Of a stretch of DNA of 64,000 nt, positions 22,491 through 34,712 are shown piece by piece (within the stretch, counting starts at the first letter, position 1; each line of letters opens with the position of its first letter). The position numbers and the translations under genes are program-made. The DNA comes from Typhlomys cinereus (lineage: Eukaryota; Chordata; Mammalia; Rodentia; Platacanthomyidae): NCBI GenBank assembly GCA_023101885.1, contig JALPQD010000304.1, positions 682,001 through 746,000 on the forward strand, given 5' to 3'. The notes beneath the pieces were generated by a model. It made no database searches. It was given only the letters and a program-made list of their open reading frames with translations, and was not told the origin of the DNA.

Positions 22491-22529
22491 ACAGATCCTA
22501 GGTAGTTTTTTTGGGAAAAAAACAAAAGA

Positions 22530-22863
22530 GAGGCCTGGGAAGATAGGAGAGCTCCCAATCCACAAAAAAGGGAGTAACTCCTCTGACAGAGATAGGAGGC
22601 ACACACAATTTACAAGAGGAGAGGAACTTGTCTGTCAAAGATAAGAAGCAAGACTCTAAAGGGAATGGTCCCTAGTAACTGCTCAGGCCCTTAACAATTG
22701 CTCATTCCACAGAGCAGGCTACAAGCCTAGCAACTCCCATATGTATCATGTCTTTATTATTTATTTTAAAATAAGCCATGTCCCGTTTCCAGAAGGCATT
22801 TCCTTGAAGTTCTTCCCCAGGTGGGATCTTATCAACCAGCTGGTTGGCAGAGGACGTGACACA
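22530..22863 (-). mobile_element. Truncated LTR, same family as 45.7 kb
   Basis: The right part (CTCCCATATGTATCATGTC...AAGCCATGTCCC...GGACGTGACACA) aligns with the ends at 12,639 and 46,482. Its other end is lost at the L1 5' UTR. It sits where L1 ORF1 and the endonuclease should be. Confidence 0.6.
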
Positions 22864-25020
22864 TATTCTTTCTATGAAGCTAATATACTAATCCTTAAAC
22901 CTAATAAAGATACACTTAGAAAACTACAGACCAATCTCTTTGATGTACAGAGATGCAAAGATTCTCAACAAAATCTTAGCAAATCATATTCAAAAACATT
23001 TCAAAAAGATCATTCACTGTGATAAAGTAGGCTTTATCCCAGGCACACAAGGTTAGTTCATCATAGGCAAATCAATAAATGTAATCCATTATATAGACCA
23101 ATCCAAAGTCCAAGACCACATGATACTCTGCACAGATACAGAAAAACTTTTGACAAGATCCAACATCCTTTTATGATCAAAATCCTAGAGACAACTGGAA
23201 TGGAAGGAAACCTTATCAACATAATAAAAGCTGTATACAACAAGCCAATAGGATTATAAGGATTATACTCAATGGGGAAAAACTTGAAGCATTCCTGCTT
23301 CGATCAGGAACTAGACAAGGCTGTCTACTCTTACCACTTCTATTCAATATTGCACTTGAAGTCTTAGTTGAAGCCATAAGACAAGAGAGGGAGATAAAAG
23401 GGATTAAAACCAGAAAAAAAGTCAAGATATCTCCATTTGCAGATGAAACAATTGTATACCTGAGTGATCCTAAAAACTCCACCAGGAAACTCCTGGAACT
23501 AATACATAAGTTCAGCAGTGACAGGTTACAAAATAAACGTGCATAAATCAGTTGACTTCCTATACACCAAGGATGAAAAAAGTGAAAAAATCATAAGAGA
23601 AATAATCCCATTTACTAGAGCCCCTAAAAAAATTAAATACCTTGGCATAAATCTAACCAAAGAAGTCAGAGACCTTTATAATGAAAGCTTTAAAACCCTA
23701 AGGAAAGAAATGACAGAAGAAACCAGAAAGTGGAAAGACCTCCCATGTTCCTGGATTGGCAGAATCAACATCGTAAAAATGATCATCCTACCAAAGCAAT
23801 ATGTAGATTCAATGCTATACCAATCAAAATTCCCAATCAATTCTTTAAAGAAATTCAGCAAACAATATCAAAATTCATATGGAAACACAAAAGGTTCAGG
23901 ATACAAAAACAGTCCTGAGTAACAAAAACACTACTGGAGGTATCGCCACACCAAACCTTCATCTATACTACAAAGCCATAGAAATAAAAACAGCCCGGTA
24001 TTGGCTCCAAAATAGACATGTTGATCAATTGATCAATGGATGAATGTTGAAGACCCAGTAATAAGCCCACACAATTAAAGCCATTTGATCTTTGACAAAA
24101 AATTCAATGGAAAAAGAACAGACTTTCCATCAAGTTTGCTGGCAAAACTGGATGTCTAAATACAGACGATTAAAACTGGACCTGTAATTGTCACCATGTA
24201 CACAAATTAATTCTAAATGGAACAAAGACCTCAATGTAAGGTAGAGACTATAAAAACCCTAGTTGAAAATGCAAGGGAACTCCCTCTAGCTGATTGGACT
24301 AGGCCAACAATTCCTAAACAGAAATGCACTAACACAGATACTAGAACTAATACTCAACAAATGGGATCTTATGAAATTAAAGAGCATCTGTTCAGATGAA
24401 TAGTTTGTAAACTGGGCCAAAAGACAACCCACAGAATGGGAGATATTCATCAGTAACCACATATCTGACAGAGCTCTATTATCCAGAGTGCACAAAGAAC
24501 TTAGAAAACTAAACACCAAGGAGATGAATGGCCCAATTAAAAACCAGACCTTGGAATTCAAAAGAAACTTTTCCAGGGACAAAATTGAAATGTCTAACAA
24601 ATATCTTTAAAAATGCTCCACATTCTTAGTCATCAGGGAAATACAAATTAAAACCTCCCTGACATATTATCTCACCTGGTCAGGATGCCAAAAATCCACA
24701 GATCCTTAGAGGCAAGGGATTAACAGTCATAATAGAGTTCTCATACTAATGGGGAGCCACTGAGTCCTTACCCCTCACTAGGGTGGAAGACTCCGGAGGA
24801 GGTTTGGCATTCACAAAAAGGATGCTCCAGGGGATGGGAGGGAGGAAGGAGGAGGCACTGGGAGAAAGGAGATGAAAAAAAGGGGAAAATGCAAGGGAAA
24901 AAGGGGAGAGAATGCAAGGGGGCCTGGGCAAGCATGCGGGGAGGGAGAAGACAGGGGTACCTATTGAGTTTGTATGATTGGGAAAAAATAAAATGTGGGA
25001 GAAAAAAGTACATTATATAT

Positions 25021-25255
25021 GTATACAACAATATGAAAAAATAAACTAATTGAAAAGTGATGTTCCCATTAAAGGAACATGAATAAAAAAAAAAAAAGAA
25101 TGAGGAGTTGGAATAATGGTTAAAAGAACAGCACAAAACTGGCTTAGTAAGTGAAATTTGAGTTTGAAGTTTTCAAATGGAGCTTAACTTTGCAAAGTGA
25201 AAGAAAAAATGGCACCAAAAAGATGAAAACAAAAAGATGACAAAAACATGTAATC
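25021..25255. other. Non-coding flank, A-rich
   Basis: A-rich sequence with GAATAAAAAAAAAAAAAG near 25,080. It may include a short old retrotransposon tail; nothing else seen. Confidence 0.3.
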
Positions 25256-25415
25256 AGGGGCTAGGAGCTCAGTTCATCACATTGAGACACTCGCTGAGCA
25301 AACCTGACAACCTGAGGTCAATGCTGAGGCGCATTGTGCAATTGAGACTCCCAAAGTTGTCCTCTAACCTCCACAGAAATGTCACGGCACGTTCACACAA
25401 ACAGCTTCTTAAGAG
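25256..25415 (+). mobile_element. Old B3/B4-like SINE
   Basis: tRNA-like head GGGGCTAGGAGCTCAG and the diagnostic body GTTGTCCTCTAACCTCCACAG followed by GGCACGTTCACAC, as in B3/B4 rodent SINEs. Heavily diverged. Confidence 0.65.
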
Positions 25416-28095
25416 CATTCACCAATCAGATCATTTTCACTTCACTGATGTCAAAATAAGGATTCTGGGAACTGGGATGGTAAGTCTGAGAAATGAAACT
25501 GAGTATTTCATAACAATGCTGGGGCTTCACCAGTTCCAGGGCAGAGCTGTGCTGTGAAAGAAAGCCTTCAGTACTTACTAACTTCAACACTTGCTGAACT
25601 AACCTATTGCAGACAGTTTGCTTTTGGTTTGATGAAATACAGGTGACTCACACAGACCCTCTCATTTGTGGACTTGTAGAAGACAGAAGTCTCAAATTTT
25701 AACTAAGAACTCAATATAGTGAAAGGAAAATTTCTTATACTTTCAAGATTCAGTGGAATGTATCGGCAAGATTAAATAGAAGAAAAGACACACAGGCTTT
25801 CCAGAAGGTGAAGTGGCAAGTACTACATCTCTGAGCTATACTCTTAGTCCCTAATGAACAAAATATGCCACAACATGGCAGAAAAGTCACAAGAATATGA
25901 TTATTCTTCAGTTTGAAATCTCTCCCAAACGTTCTAGGAGGGACAATCTTCATTGCACTCTGCAGACACATAACTAGGAAAGTCCGTGTGGGAACATTCA
26001 GACAGGACAAAAGCCCCACCTGACCATGGAAGTACAGCCCATGGACCAAGGGCACAGACTGAATCAAGAGGGGAAAAAGAGAAAGCAAGTTGGACACCAA
26101 CATTCCCATCTTTCTGCCTCCTGCCTGCAGACAGACACACAATGTGTTCAGCCACCCACACTCCTGCCTCCACACCTGAGGGTCATCTTCACTCCCAAGG
26201 CATCTTTCCTCACATAATGAGACTCAAGGTGTGAGTCAGAGTAAATCCTTATCACTTAATTTGTTTCTGGCTTGGGTATTTTTCCACCAATTATTGGAGT
26301 CACTGATACAGAAATAGAGAAATAAGGACAGTCCTCTTTTGAGGGAGGAATATGAGAAACTGAAGAGCCCCAGGATAGAAAACTCCCAAACATCTAGAGG
26401 TGTCAGTATTTCATTGAGCCCCACTAAGAAAAAGTTATTTCTCGCTTGCCACAAGAATGGAATCTGAACCCCGTCTCTGGTCTTGGTGACTCAGTCTAAG
26501 GCAGCAGGTTCATATTTTTTCCCACCAGATAACATGTATTAATTACACAGGAAAAGAGTTGGAAATCTTTGTTTATTTCCAACAGAAAACTGCACTGTAG
26601 AACATCTAAGGATACAAGCTGAATTCTTGGCAGCTTCAGGGAAGAGGGACATGGAGAAAAGAATCACAAAGCCACGTCCATAGTGCCAGGCTTGGAGGTC
26701 AGCAAGTGGCCAGGGCACAAGCAGTTCAGAGAAAAAGCTACAACTCTCAGTCTTTTCAAAAATAATTTTTAGTGCATAACTAAATTTAAACAAATGCACA
26801 ATTATGTGACCAGGGGTATCTTGCTCAGTCATTTTTAGGAATTCTAGGAGCAGATTAGTTTTGCTCCACCATGTTTCAGAAGCCATCATAAGTTTGTAAA
26901 ATCTTAGTCTCTAGCGTTCTTCCAAGGGAGCACCAAAAAGTAAAGACCGTATTTTTCGTGGCATATAAACACAGTAGTGAGCTATATCTCCAGCATCTTC
27001 ATTTTTCTCTCCCCAGTGGCTGAAAAGAACTGACGGGACCACTGGGGTCTAGGATAAAGTCTTTTTCCTCAGACAGATCAGGAAACATAAGGTTGGAAAG
27101 AATTGAGAACACACAAGAGGCAGCATTTTTAAAAAATGTATTTCAGCAACCGAAAACAAAGCAATAGAAAATTAAAGCCAAAGAGAGCAAGTAAAAGGAA
27201 AACAGCAGAAGGTGAAGATCCACGACAAAGCAGGAGTGGATCTGAAGCCTGAATCCACCTTACCTCTCTCCTGCAGAAAACAATTATTAGGTCTGAGGAG
27301 GGGATAGGCTATTTGCAACCAGGAACTGGATGATCTGAACAAATGTGATCAGTCCGTTCTTTTTAGATAGAAAACACTTTGGTATACCATCATTAAGAAA
27401 TAGAGAACCTTTAATGATAACAACATTTAAAAGTAAATATTTTAGAGAGACAAAGGTACCTAAAAATATCCTTAAAGAATATTTTCATTTCATGTGGCCA
27501 GAGACACAGAGGAAATAGACTTTAAAACTGAGAACTTTAAGTTATAATTAAGATTCGTATTCATTCATCTATTTAAATGTTTCTAAATGATGTACAGGAA
27601 GCATCCTGTTATTGAATTAAACAAGGGACTTTTCCTTTCCAATGCAGAATATACGCACCATTTTAGATGTGAGTTTTATGAAGTCTTCTGTTTATGCAAA
27701 TCAAAATGTATATCTTTCTAAAAGGCTTCTGCATCACATTTACGTGGTAAATATCTTCTTTTCATGAAAAAATTAGAGAAGATAACAACCTCTATACATA
27801 ATAACATCATGACAAGGAAAACTTTTATTTTACTCTGAATAATAATAGAACCGTGCTACTAAATCTTTGCCTATTAATGTGTCAAACTAGGGCCAACATT
27901 TTTCAAATTTTAATTAAACAGGAAAAGAGAAAGTAATAATGAAAGGAACAGAAATGTGTTACAACATGTTTACAAAAACATAAAACTGAATAATCACCTG
28001 AAAGAAACAGAAGTGCCAAGACATTAGCAGCTTGCAAAAACATGACAGTGAATAACCAACAAGCATCCTGCTCACTTGTGGTTAAAAAAATAAAC
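25416..28095. other. About 2.7 kb mostly unique non-coding sequence
   Basis: No reading frame that resembles a protein family and no named repeat. The segment at 25,480-25,560 (CTGAGAAATGAAACTGAG...) resembles 28,125-28,205, suggesting an old local duplication. Confidence 0.4.
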
Positions 28096-28198
28096 CTTTC
28101 CAGGAAATGTATTGTTACTGAGAAATGAAACTGAATGTTTCTTCTCGATATTGGGGGTTGTCTGAGTCACAGCAGAGAACTGTAAACTGAAATTCACT

Positions 28199-28210
28199 GA
28201 AACGGAAAAA
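28199..28210 (+). promoter_or_regulatory. Candidate interferon-response (IRF/ISRE-like) motif
   Basis: GAAACGGAAAAA fits the IRF core GAAANNGAAA. Nearby are CTGAGAAATGAAACTGAA (about 28,125-28,142) and CTGAAATTC. GVIN-family genes are interferon-inducible, so a promoter of a neighbouring paralog is conceivable. Such short motifs also occur by chance. Confidence 0.3.
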
Positions 28211-29522
28211 GCCACACTTGCACTGAGTATTGTGTAGGCTTGTACAGAGCGTCAAGTATTGTGGAGAACCTGACAGAGATTCAATGATTGCGGAGAGCTG
28301 GGGTTTTCACTGTCCTGAGCCATATTATCTTGGGCTGCTTTAGCCCCTAACTAGCTACTTGTGTTCACCTCCACGTTTCACCTAACATCCCAAGTGACTA
28401 TTAGGTAAATCCTTAGGATTTTACTAGAGTACCTAGCTTCCACCAACCCAGAGGCCAAGAATGTCCTTAGATGGCATCTGAAACTTAGAGCACAGACTTG
28501 CCCACTTAGCTGATGTTTTCACCAAGGTATATGAAAAGTATCTTGATTTACGATTTTTTTTGTTCTGTTAATATAAAATCTTCATGGAACTGTTACCAGA
28601 TTGGAACACAGTAGTTGTAGCAAGCTGAATGTATGCTTTCAAGAAATGGTCTGCTCATAGTTGTACCCAAAATAAATTCTCTCTTAGTCCCTTTGGAAGG
28701 AAAAGTAAGTTTGTTTGCTTGTTTCTTTGTGTGTGAGGGCAGATTTTGGCACTCACCATTGGGCCCAGGAACCATCCACTTTCACCCTAGGAGGCCCCCC
28801 AGATCCATTCCATTGGGGTGTCTGGTCCTTGGCATTGTTAATTTGCTAACCTCAGGTCTCTTCTGTCACTCACTCCAAACCATATTCAAAAAAGGAGGAA
28901 GTGTTTGTTGGAAAGTTTCAATTTTTGGCACTCTAAATGGTTTTAAGTTTGATAATGGTGTTAACTTACCAATATTTGGGAAAAATGGGCAATCTAATTA
29001 AAGACAAGCTGGCTTCATATTTTCTTCAATGGCATGGTTGATATTAAATTGGGGGCCACATATTTAACTATAAGACCAAGGCAATAAAACTAAAAAATGA
29101 CTAATGGGCTCCTGTCATATTTGAAATTTTAAAGCATCTAAAGACAAATAGTTGAAGAAATTGATAAGTTACAGAAGAATAACAGCTAAAAGAAATATAT
29201 GTACTTAAATGCACATGTTAAAACAAATAAGAAGCTGCATGACTCATCCGTAGGTAAATCATTCAGTAAAGAAAATCCCTTCTCCTGCATGGCATCAGCC
29301 TTGAATAATCTATCAGTAGGGTGCAGTATTTAGTAAGATCTCTCCTCATCCACACTCATTCATTTACAGGATATTCCACCAGATTTGTCTTTCTGTGGCT
29401 TCATCTTTATTTACTAAGCTCCATAATCCTATTCCTTTTTTTTTAACTTACTAACTGAATTTTAATTCCACTAAATAAGTAATTCCCTTCCACTTGCTTA
29501 CTACAATGATTCATTTACTCTT
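28211..29522. other. About 1.3 kb non-coding, no feature recognised
   Basis: No coding frame or repeat that I can support. Confidence 0.4.
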
Positions 29523-29531
29523 GAATTTCCT

Positions 29532-30060
29532 ATATCAACCACCTGGAACTAGGCCAGCCTAATCTCTCCCCATCCTGAAGCTCAGGGAAATTTGTGGAAG
29601 AGGGGGCAGGTAAGATTGTAAGAGCACAAGGATGGGAGGAGCAATGATATGCAAGATACTCCACACAAGTTAGGACTGAAGCAATCATAATTGGACTTTG
29701 CATGCCCTGCACAATGTCCAACACATTATTGGCCCCACAAAGTCTAGCATGGACTAAAGGAACTAGGATCCTTGGAGGCTAGGGATTGACAGCCACAGTA
29801 GTGTTCCTATGCTTAAGGGGAACACAGGAAAGGGTTCTGGGAAATGCCACTGGGTCCTTGCACCTCATCGGAGAGGAGGACACAGAGGAGAGTTTGGTAG
29901 TACATTAAAGGATGCTCCGGGGATGGGAGGGGGAGCCAGTGGGGGATAGGAAAGGAGGGGGGAGGGGAGGGGGAGAGCATGTGGGTGGGGTTAGGGTGGA
30001 GGGAGGGAAGGGACAGGTGTACCTGTTAAGGTTCTATGAGTGGAAATAAAAAAAAAAAAA
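29532..30060 (+). mobile_element. 5'-truncated L1 3' UTR
   Basis: Carries CACCTGGAACTAGGCCAG..., the CCTTGGAGGCTAGGG segment, a G-rich tract (29,920-30,015) and an A tail. Target duplication GAATTTCCT at 29,523-29,531 and 30,061-30,069. Confidence 0.9.
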
Positions 30061-30356
30061 GAATTTCCTGTGAGGTAGAGTCTTTACCCTGAGCCATCCC
30101 ATCCCTCTAGTTTTGCTTTGTTTGTTTCTTATGGTTTAATTCTTTTGTAATCTACATTGTTGCATTTTGTTTGGTCCACAATGGGACATGAAATTTACTT
30201 CTGGTTCTAAGTGGAGATATGACCCTGGAAGCAACCCAGAATATTATAGTATCACAAAGACATACTAGTGTGCCCTACTTTAAGAGCATCCCTTAAGAAC
30301 TATCTAAATGGTTCTATCAAATACCTGGACAGGAAACTGATCAAGGAGCTGTCTGG

Positions 30357-30500
30357 GCCTGGGGAGATGGCTCAGTGAACAAAGGTACTTGTCATGAAAG
30401 CCTGCTTAACACACATGGTGGGAAGACAGAATGTACTGCTAGGAAGTCTGCTGAGGTGACCATCAGTATGATAGTGGCATGAATGTCAAGGGGAGAACCA
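30357..30500 (+). mobile_element. tRNA-derived SINE fragment
   Basis: Head GCCTGGGGAGATGGCTCAGTG with an A-box-like start and a weak body. Downstream boundary uncertain. Confidence 0.5.
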
Positions 30501-30792
30501 AAGCTTTCTGACTAGTAAGGATTTCTTTTCAGTAAGAATTATATTGCTGTTATTGTAAACTGGAACAAAAACCTGTGAAAGGGGAGGAGATAGGCCCCAA
30601 GCTATTAAGGTTTAGCCATAAAACACTATATCAAACAGTCTTTGAAACAACTGTCATAATACCAGAGATAGGAAGAACACTCAGCACTCAACCTAGAACC
30701 TTTCTTCTGCATAGAAATTGTGTATTACAGAAAATCACAATTGGACAAAGTAAGGAAATGAAGTGACTAAACAGGACACATAAGCTTCCTCC

Positions 30793-31195
30793 CACCCCAA
30801 GGCTCAGGGAACATCACAGAAAAGGAAGCGGTAAAAACATAAGGGCATGAAGTGGGGCCCTGTCTTCTGGACATGACATGGATGTTGTACTTACCAAAGG
30901 AGGGGGAAGATTTTAAGAGTCTCCTTGTCTCCTTGAGAGATTGATAAGGATTAAGGCTGATGGGGAAGAGATATGTTTCTCAATGGTACACCCACTGATA
31001 TAGTATTTAGGATCCAGCAAGTACCAGATAAGACCAATCAGCTACGCATGAGAAAAGACATGAAAATAAGAGCAGATTGGCAAGGAAGAGGAAGGGTTGC
31101 AATGGGAAAAGGAACAGGGATGGGACTGGGGTTTAAGATGTGGAGAAATATCATGAAATCACTATATTCATTCATGAAGCACTAAAATTTAAAAA
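30793..31195 (+). mobile_element. Old L1 3' UTR (Lx-like)
   Basis: CAAGGCTCAGGGAACATCACAG, AAAAGGAAGCGGTAAAAACATAAGGGC and GAAGAGATATG... match the purine-rich 3' UTR of old rodent L1s, ending at AAAATTTAAAAATA. A (CA)n/(CG)n tract follows at 31,256-31,316. Confidence 0.55.
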
Positions 31196-31316
31196 TATTA
31201 TTTATTAAATTAGATATATAATTTCCCTCTGACGCCATGAATATGCCATGGTACATGCACACACACACGCACACACATGCACGCACACACGTGCACACAC
31301 ACATGCGCACACAAAA

Positions 31317-31560
31317 GCATGCATGTTCAGGTGCAGTTATTTACACATACCCATTGTTGAACCTCTGTGCTTTGTATAACTTTTTATAGCTTCTTATAAC
31401 TTTAGAGCCCAGAAAACATGACTCTCACTTCTTCTTATACTAATGCCTCCTTCAAGTAACTGCCAACATCTCTCTCGCTCTCAAATCCAATGAAATTACT
31501 CTTGAAATTCCACTAAGAAAATCTGTACAAACAGCTTTGAGAGAAACTTCCTTCAACAGG
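31317..31560. other. Non-coding sequence before the exon-like segment
   Basis: No repeat recognised. GAAATT and GAAACTTCC words near 31,490-31,550 weakly resemble interferon or STAT sites. Confidence 0.25.
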
Positions 31561-31742
31561 AAGGAGCACTGGGAGGTGCCCTGGTCAGGCAGTGACTTCA
31601 TCAGCCCCCCTCACAGACCAGACCTTATCTGAACTCTGCCTGGCAGTCAGCACCCAGGCAGCTTTGAGGAAGGAACCTGCTCTCTGTGCTCTTCACTCTG
31701 GAACAACAATCTGAAGATGGGAGCCTGACCTCAAAGACAAAA
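31560..31742 (+). other. Exon-like segment with strong splice donor
   Basis: A GC-richer patch within AT-rich DNA ends at AAAA followed by GTAAGT (31,743-31,748), a consensus 5' splice site. There is no coding frame of note, so if real it would be a 5' noncoding exon, possibly of a GVIN paralog beyond the window. Start not determined. Confidence 0.25.
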
Positions 31743-32039
31743 GTAAGTGGAAAAGAGGATGGGAAAATGGGCAGACAAACGTGTGGGACTCAAAAGTAAA
31801 ACAGAAATAGATAAGAGGACAGCAAGAAATATGCAAGAAATATTAGGATATGCCAAAACCACAAATGTGAGCCCAAACTGCCATGTTACTAGATTCTAAG
31901 CTCCACTCTGGAACTGGATTTTATCCATGCCACTTGTCAAAATTAGCAACTAAAAAAAGAAAAAAGTAAAGAAGAAGTACAGCTTTAAACACTATGTTAT
32001 TGAGAGATTAGCAACTGAAAGTGAAGGAAATGGACCTAA

Positions 32040-32350
32040 CTAGGCTTTCTCTTGCTGGAATATTTTATAGAGAGCCACAACAAAGGCAATAAACAAGCAC
32101 TACGTTTAGTCCTGTCCCACTGGAACATGGTCAGCCTTGCCCCTGAGATTTTGTATTTCTCTTCAAAGTTGCCTTTGCACTGCAGAGGTAGAGAATTCAC
32201 CTACATCAAGGCAATGCTTCTTACACTGCCAGTTTCAAGGAAAGTTAACTCAGAACATACAAGTCACTGACAGCACATGCCCGCTGAGCTGCTCAGTGTG
32301 TGTGTCGACTCCTTCCTACAGGTGTGCTCCAGTGTAGAATGTAAAGTGTT
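32040..32350 (+). repeat. Diverged duplication, copy 1 (pair with 37,990-38,300)
   Basis: Shares in order TTTATAGA...CAAAGGCAATAAACAA, GGTCAGCCTTGCCCC..A.ATTTTG and a GCTGAGCTGC-CAGTG-like block with 37,990-38,290. Non-coding in both copies. Confidence 0.5.
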
Positions 32351-33560
32351 TCTGTTTACTCCTGTAATTGCTACAGGACCTCAGGCTTTGAGAGCCACAA
32401 AGCAGAAGGGCAGATCTGAAGGCCGTTGTTCAGAGAGAGACAGAGACAAAGACAAAGAATGAGAGATTTATCAAGAGTGGAAAATTTTTTTCAAGGATCC
32501 AAATAAAGTCCTATTGCCTGTTTTCTGCCTTACCCATGAAAGGTAAGGAGTAGATGCTGGCTGATGTGAGAAAACAGGGAAACTGTTCCTGAAATGAACA
32601 ATTCCAGCGGCGGGAATTTCCATCTTCTCCATCCATCCATTTCAACAATGCTATAAGGTAACAGGCACTCCCAAAATATGCCTTGACTACATGTCTGAGT
32701 TCATGGTTAACCAAACTGTAATTTGACTTCAAGAGCCAGATTTGTGACTCTGGTTAGCCACATAGCCAGAAACATCGGCGAGTCTTTCCCCAATATAGCC
32801 ATATCAAATAAATTTTCTTTTTCTTCTTTTTGTCATCAAATGGAATTCTTATTAATTTGGTGAGCACCAGTGGCCAAAGCAGAAGCACAAACCTGGCTCT
32901 TGCAGAACAGTAACCTCATTCCTGACTTTGAGTAATAACATCAATAAGAGCTGTTTTGTATGAAGGATAGCATCCTGCCACTGAGCATCTATTCGATTGT
33001 TAGTTTGACTTCTTACCAGGGAGGAGATCTTAGGCACAAAGCTGTGCACACAGCACCTCACACGAAACAGCAGATGGTTATGCCACAGAGAATAAAACAT
33101 AGGAAAGCAAGGAAGCCTTCACAGAGGTTTCAAGACTCAGAAGCAGGAGGAAGAAAAGACAGGCCAATTAGGATGATTCCTCCCTCTTCTTCAAGGCAGA
33201 GTCAGTCTCACCAGCTGCATCAACATTTTTTATCCCCAGAGCAACAACATGTCAAGTTCGAACAACATATTCCTGTAAATTGCTTATATCTACAATGTAA
33301 TGTAGCCCTATTTATCAGAATGCTCCCAAGCTTGACTTAATTTCTATGTAAGACCTCCAATAACCTGGAAGGTCATGTTTCAGATTTTTACCATAGCAGG
33401 AGCCAGATGTCCTGCTTATATTTGGGAGTTCATCATTACTGACATTATGAGTACGAATTCTCTGATTAGGGGTTCAAAAGAAACACGTGGTGTGTTGTCC
33501 TTTTGAGGGTAAGAAACTGACTAGAAGAGTTATTAGACATTAGAATGGGTGCACAGTATG
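32351..33560. other. About 1.2 kb non-coding, no feature recognised
   Basis: Contains a GGTAAGG donor-like word at about 32,541 and scattered short frames only. Confidence 0.35.
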
Positions 33561-34060
33561 GTGGGGGTTCTGAAGAGAGTTCAGACCCCTAAGCTAAGTG
33601 GGTGTCCCCTATTACAGGACTCAGAGGGAGCAGGTAAGGACGAAGATATGTAGCTAATGCATATGTCATGTGCTGTAGAAAGGTGAACTCTGATTCCTAG
33701 GTGGCAGGGAAAGGAAAGATTTGTCCCTTTAGTTAATGGGTGTCCTTCGTATAGAGTTATGTCACCTGCAATCCTGATATCTAAAAGCGCTGTGAGTGTA
33801 GAGAAAGGGGCTATAGCAGGCAAGCATGGCTTCCCTACTCCCTGGCACAAACCAAACTGTACAGCCATATTTTGAAGTTTCTCAGGCATACTTTGTCATC
33901 ACATGTCAGTGGGAGGGAATCCGTCTCATTGTATCCCACAGGTCGGGCGGCTGTTTGGGGAAACGCTATGACTCTTAGCATGGTACAGGTCCCACGTGCT
34001 GTTCAGGGCTGTTTCAGGCACACAGAGAAAGCAGCAACATTACATGCAGAAGAGCCACCT
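33560..34060 (-). mobile_element. Possible ERV internal remnant downstream of pol
   Basis: A broken minus-strand frame at 33,581-33,889 with several Cys/Pro residues lies on the 3' side of the pol remnant at 35-36 kb, where an env or 3' region would be expected. The assignment rests on position; I do not recognise the protein. Confidence 0.25.
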
Positions 34061-34140
34061 CACTGGTGACTTCAGAGAACCCAAGGCTCTGACACGGCAA
34101 AGGGATTATTTAGGTCATATGGCTTAATTTCTTTTATCAG

Positions 34141-34207
34141 ATATCTGCACAAGACTTAATACATCCTGTGAAGACAAAACACACCCGCGGCACTCGCTAA
34201 CCTCAAG
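34141..34207 (+). other. 67-base exon-like segment
   Basis: Preceded by a pyrimidine-rich acceptor ending in TTATCAG (34,134-34,140) and followed by GTAAGT at 34,208. Non-coding. Both splice sites are good, but it lies amid retroviral debris, so chance or exonised ERV sequence is possible. Confidence 0.3.
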
Positions 34208-34447
34208 GTAAGTGTTGTCATTTCTTTTGAACCACCACAGACACCCAGATATAGATATCAGAATAAGTTACAGGCATTTAAAGTTCTAAAGTAGAAATGT
34301 GTAGACCCTCAAGAGGTATGCAAATACCCACAAGGTGTGATGAAAATGAAGGGAAAGTTGGTGTTGCTTAAAAAATTATATATCAAGTAGTTGCATGTTC
34401 CTATCTGGGTTAAAGGAAATGCTATTCCATTGCTTTTTTTTTAATTT

Positions 34448-34712
34448 TTTTATTATTCATTCAATTGTGCGTGTATCTGTATGTGCACGTGTATGTATGT
34501 ATGTGTGTGTATGTATGAATGTGCGTGTAGAACCACGGACGAATTCGAGAATCCGGAATTCACAGGCTCCGCCCTACCAGGACCGGAAACGCAGGCCGCC
34601 CCCGCTTCTGCCTGGCGTCTATACGTGGGATCTGGGATCCGAACTCAGGACCTTCCGCCTGCAAGGCAGAGGCTTAACCCCTGAGCCACCTCTCCAGGCC
34701 CACTTTTTTTTT
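34448..34712 (-). mobile_element. B2-superfamily SINE, minus strand, youngest-looking copy
   Basis: Reverse complement of a complete SINE: head GGCCTGGAGAGGTGGCTCAG at the right end, B box, body ending GAATTCGTCCGTGGTTCTAC, then a (CA)/(CATA)n tail. T-runs flank it. CpG sites are well preserved (for example GAATTCGAGAATCCGG), which suggests recent insertion. Confidence 0.85.

Larger units (their letters stand above)
22141..25004 (+). mobile_element. L1 with 5' end and 3' end but internal deletion
   Basis: Bounded by a 16-base perfect target duplication AAAGTACATTATATAT at 22,125-22,140 and 25,005-25,020. It starts with tandem 5' UTR units (22,150-22,490), contains an LTR piece (about 22,530-22,863), then decayed ORF2 reverse transcriptase to endpoint coding (22,866-24,690), then a shortened 3' UTR with G-rich tract (24,835-24,950). 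ORF1 and the endonuclease are absent. The catalytic FADD motif reads F-A-D-E at 23,435-23,446. Not active. Confidence 0.85.
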
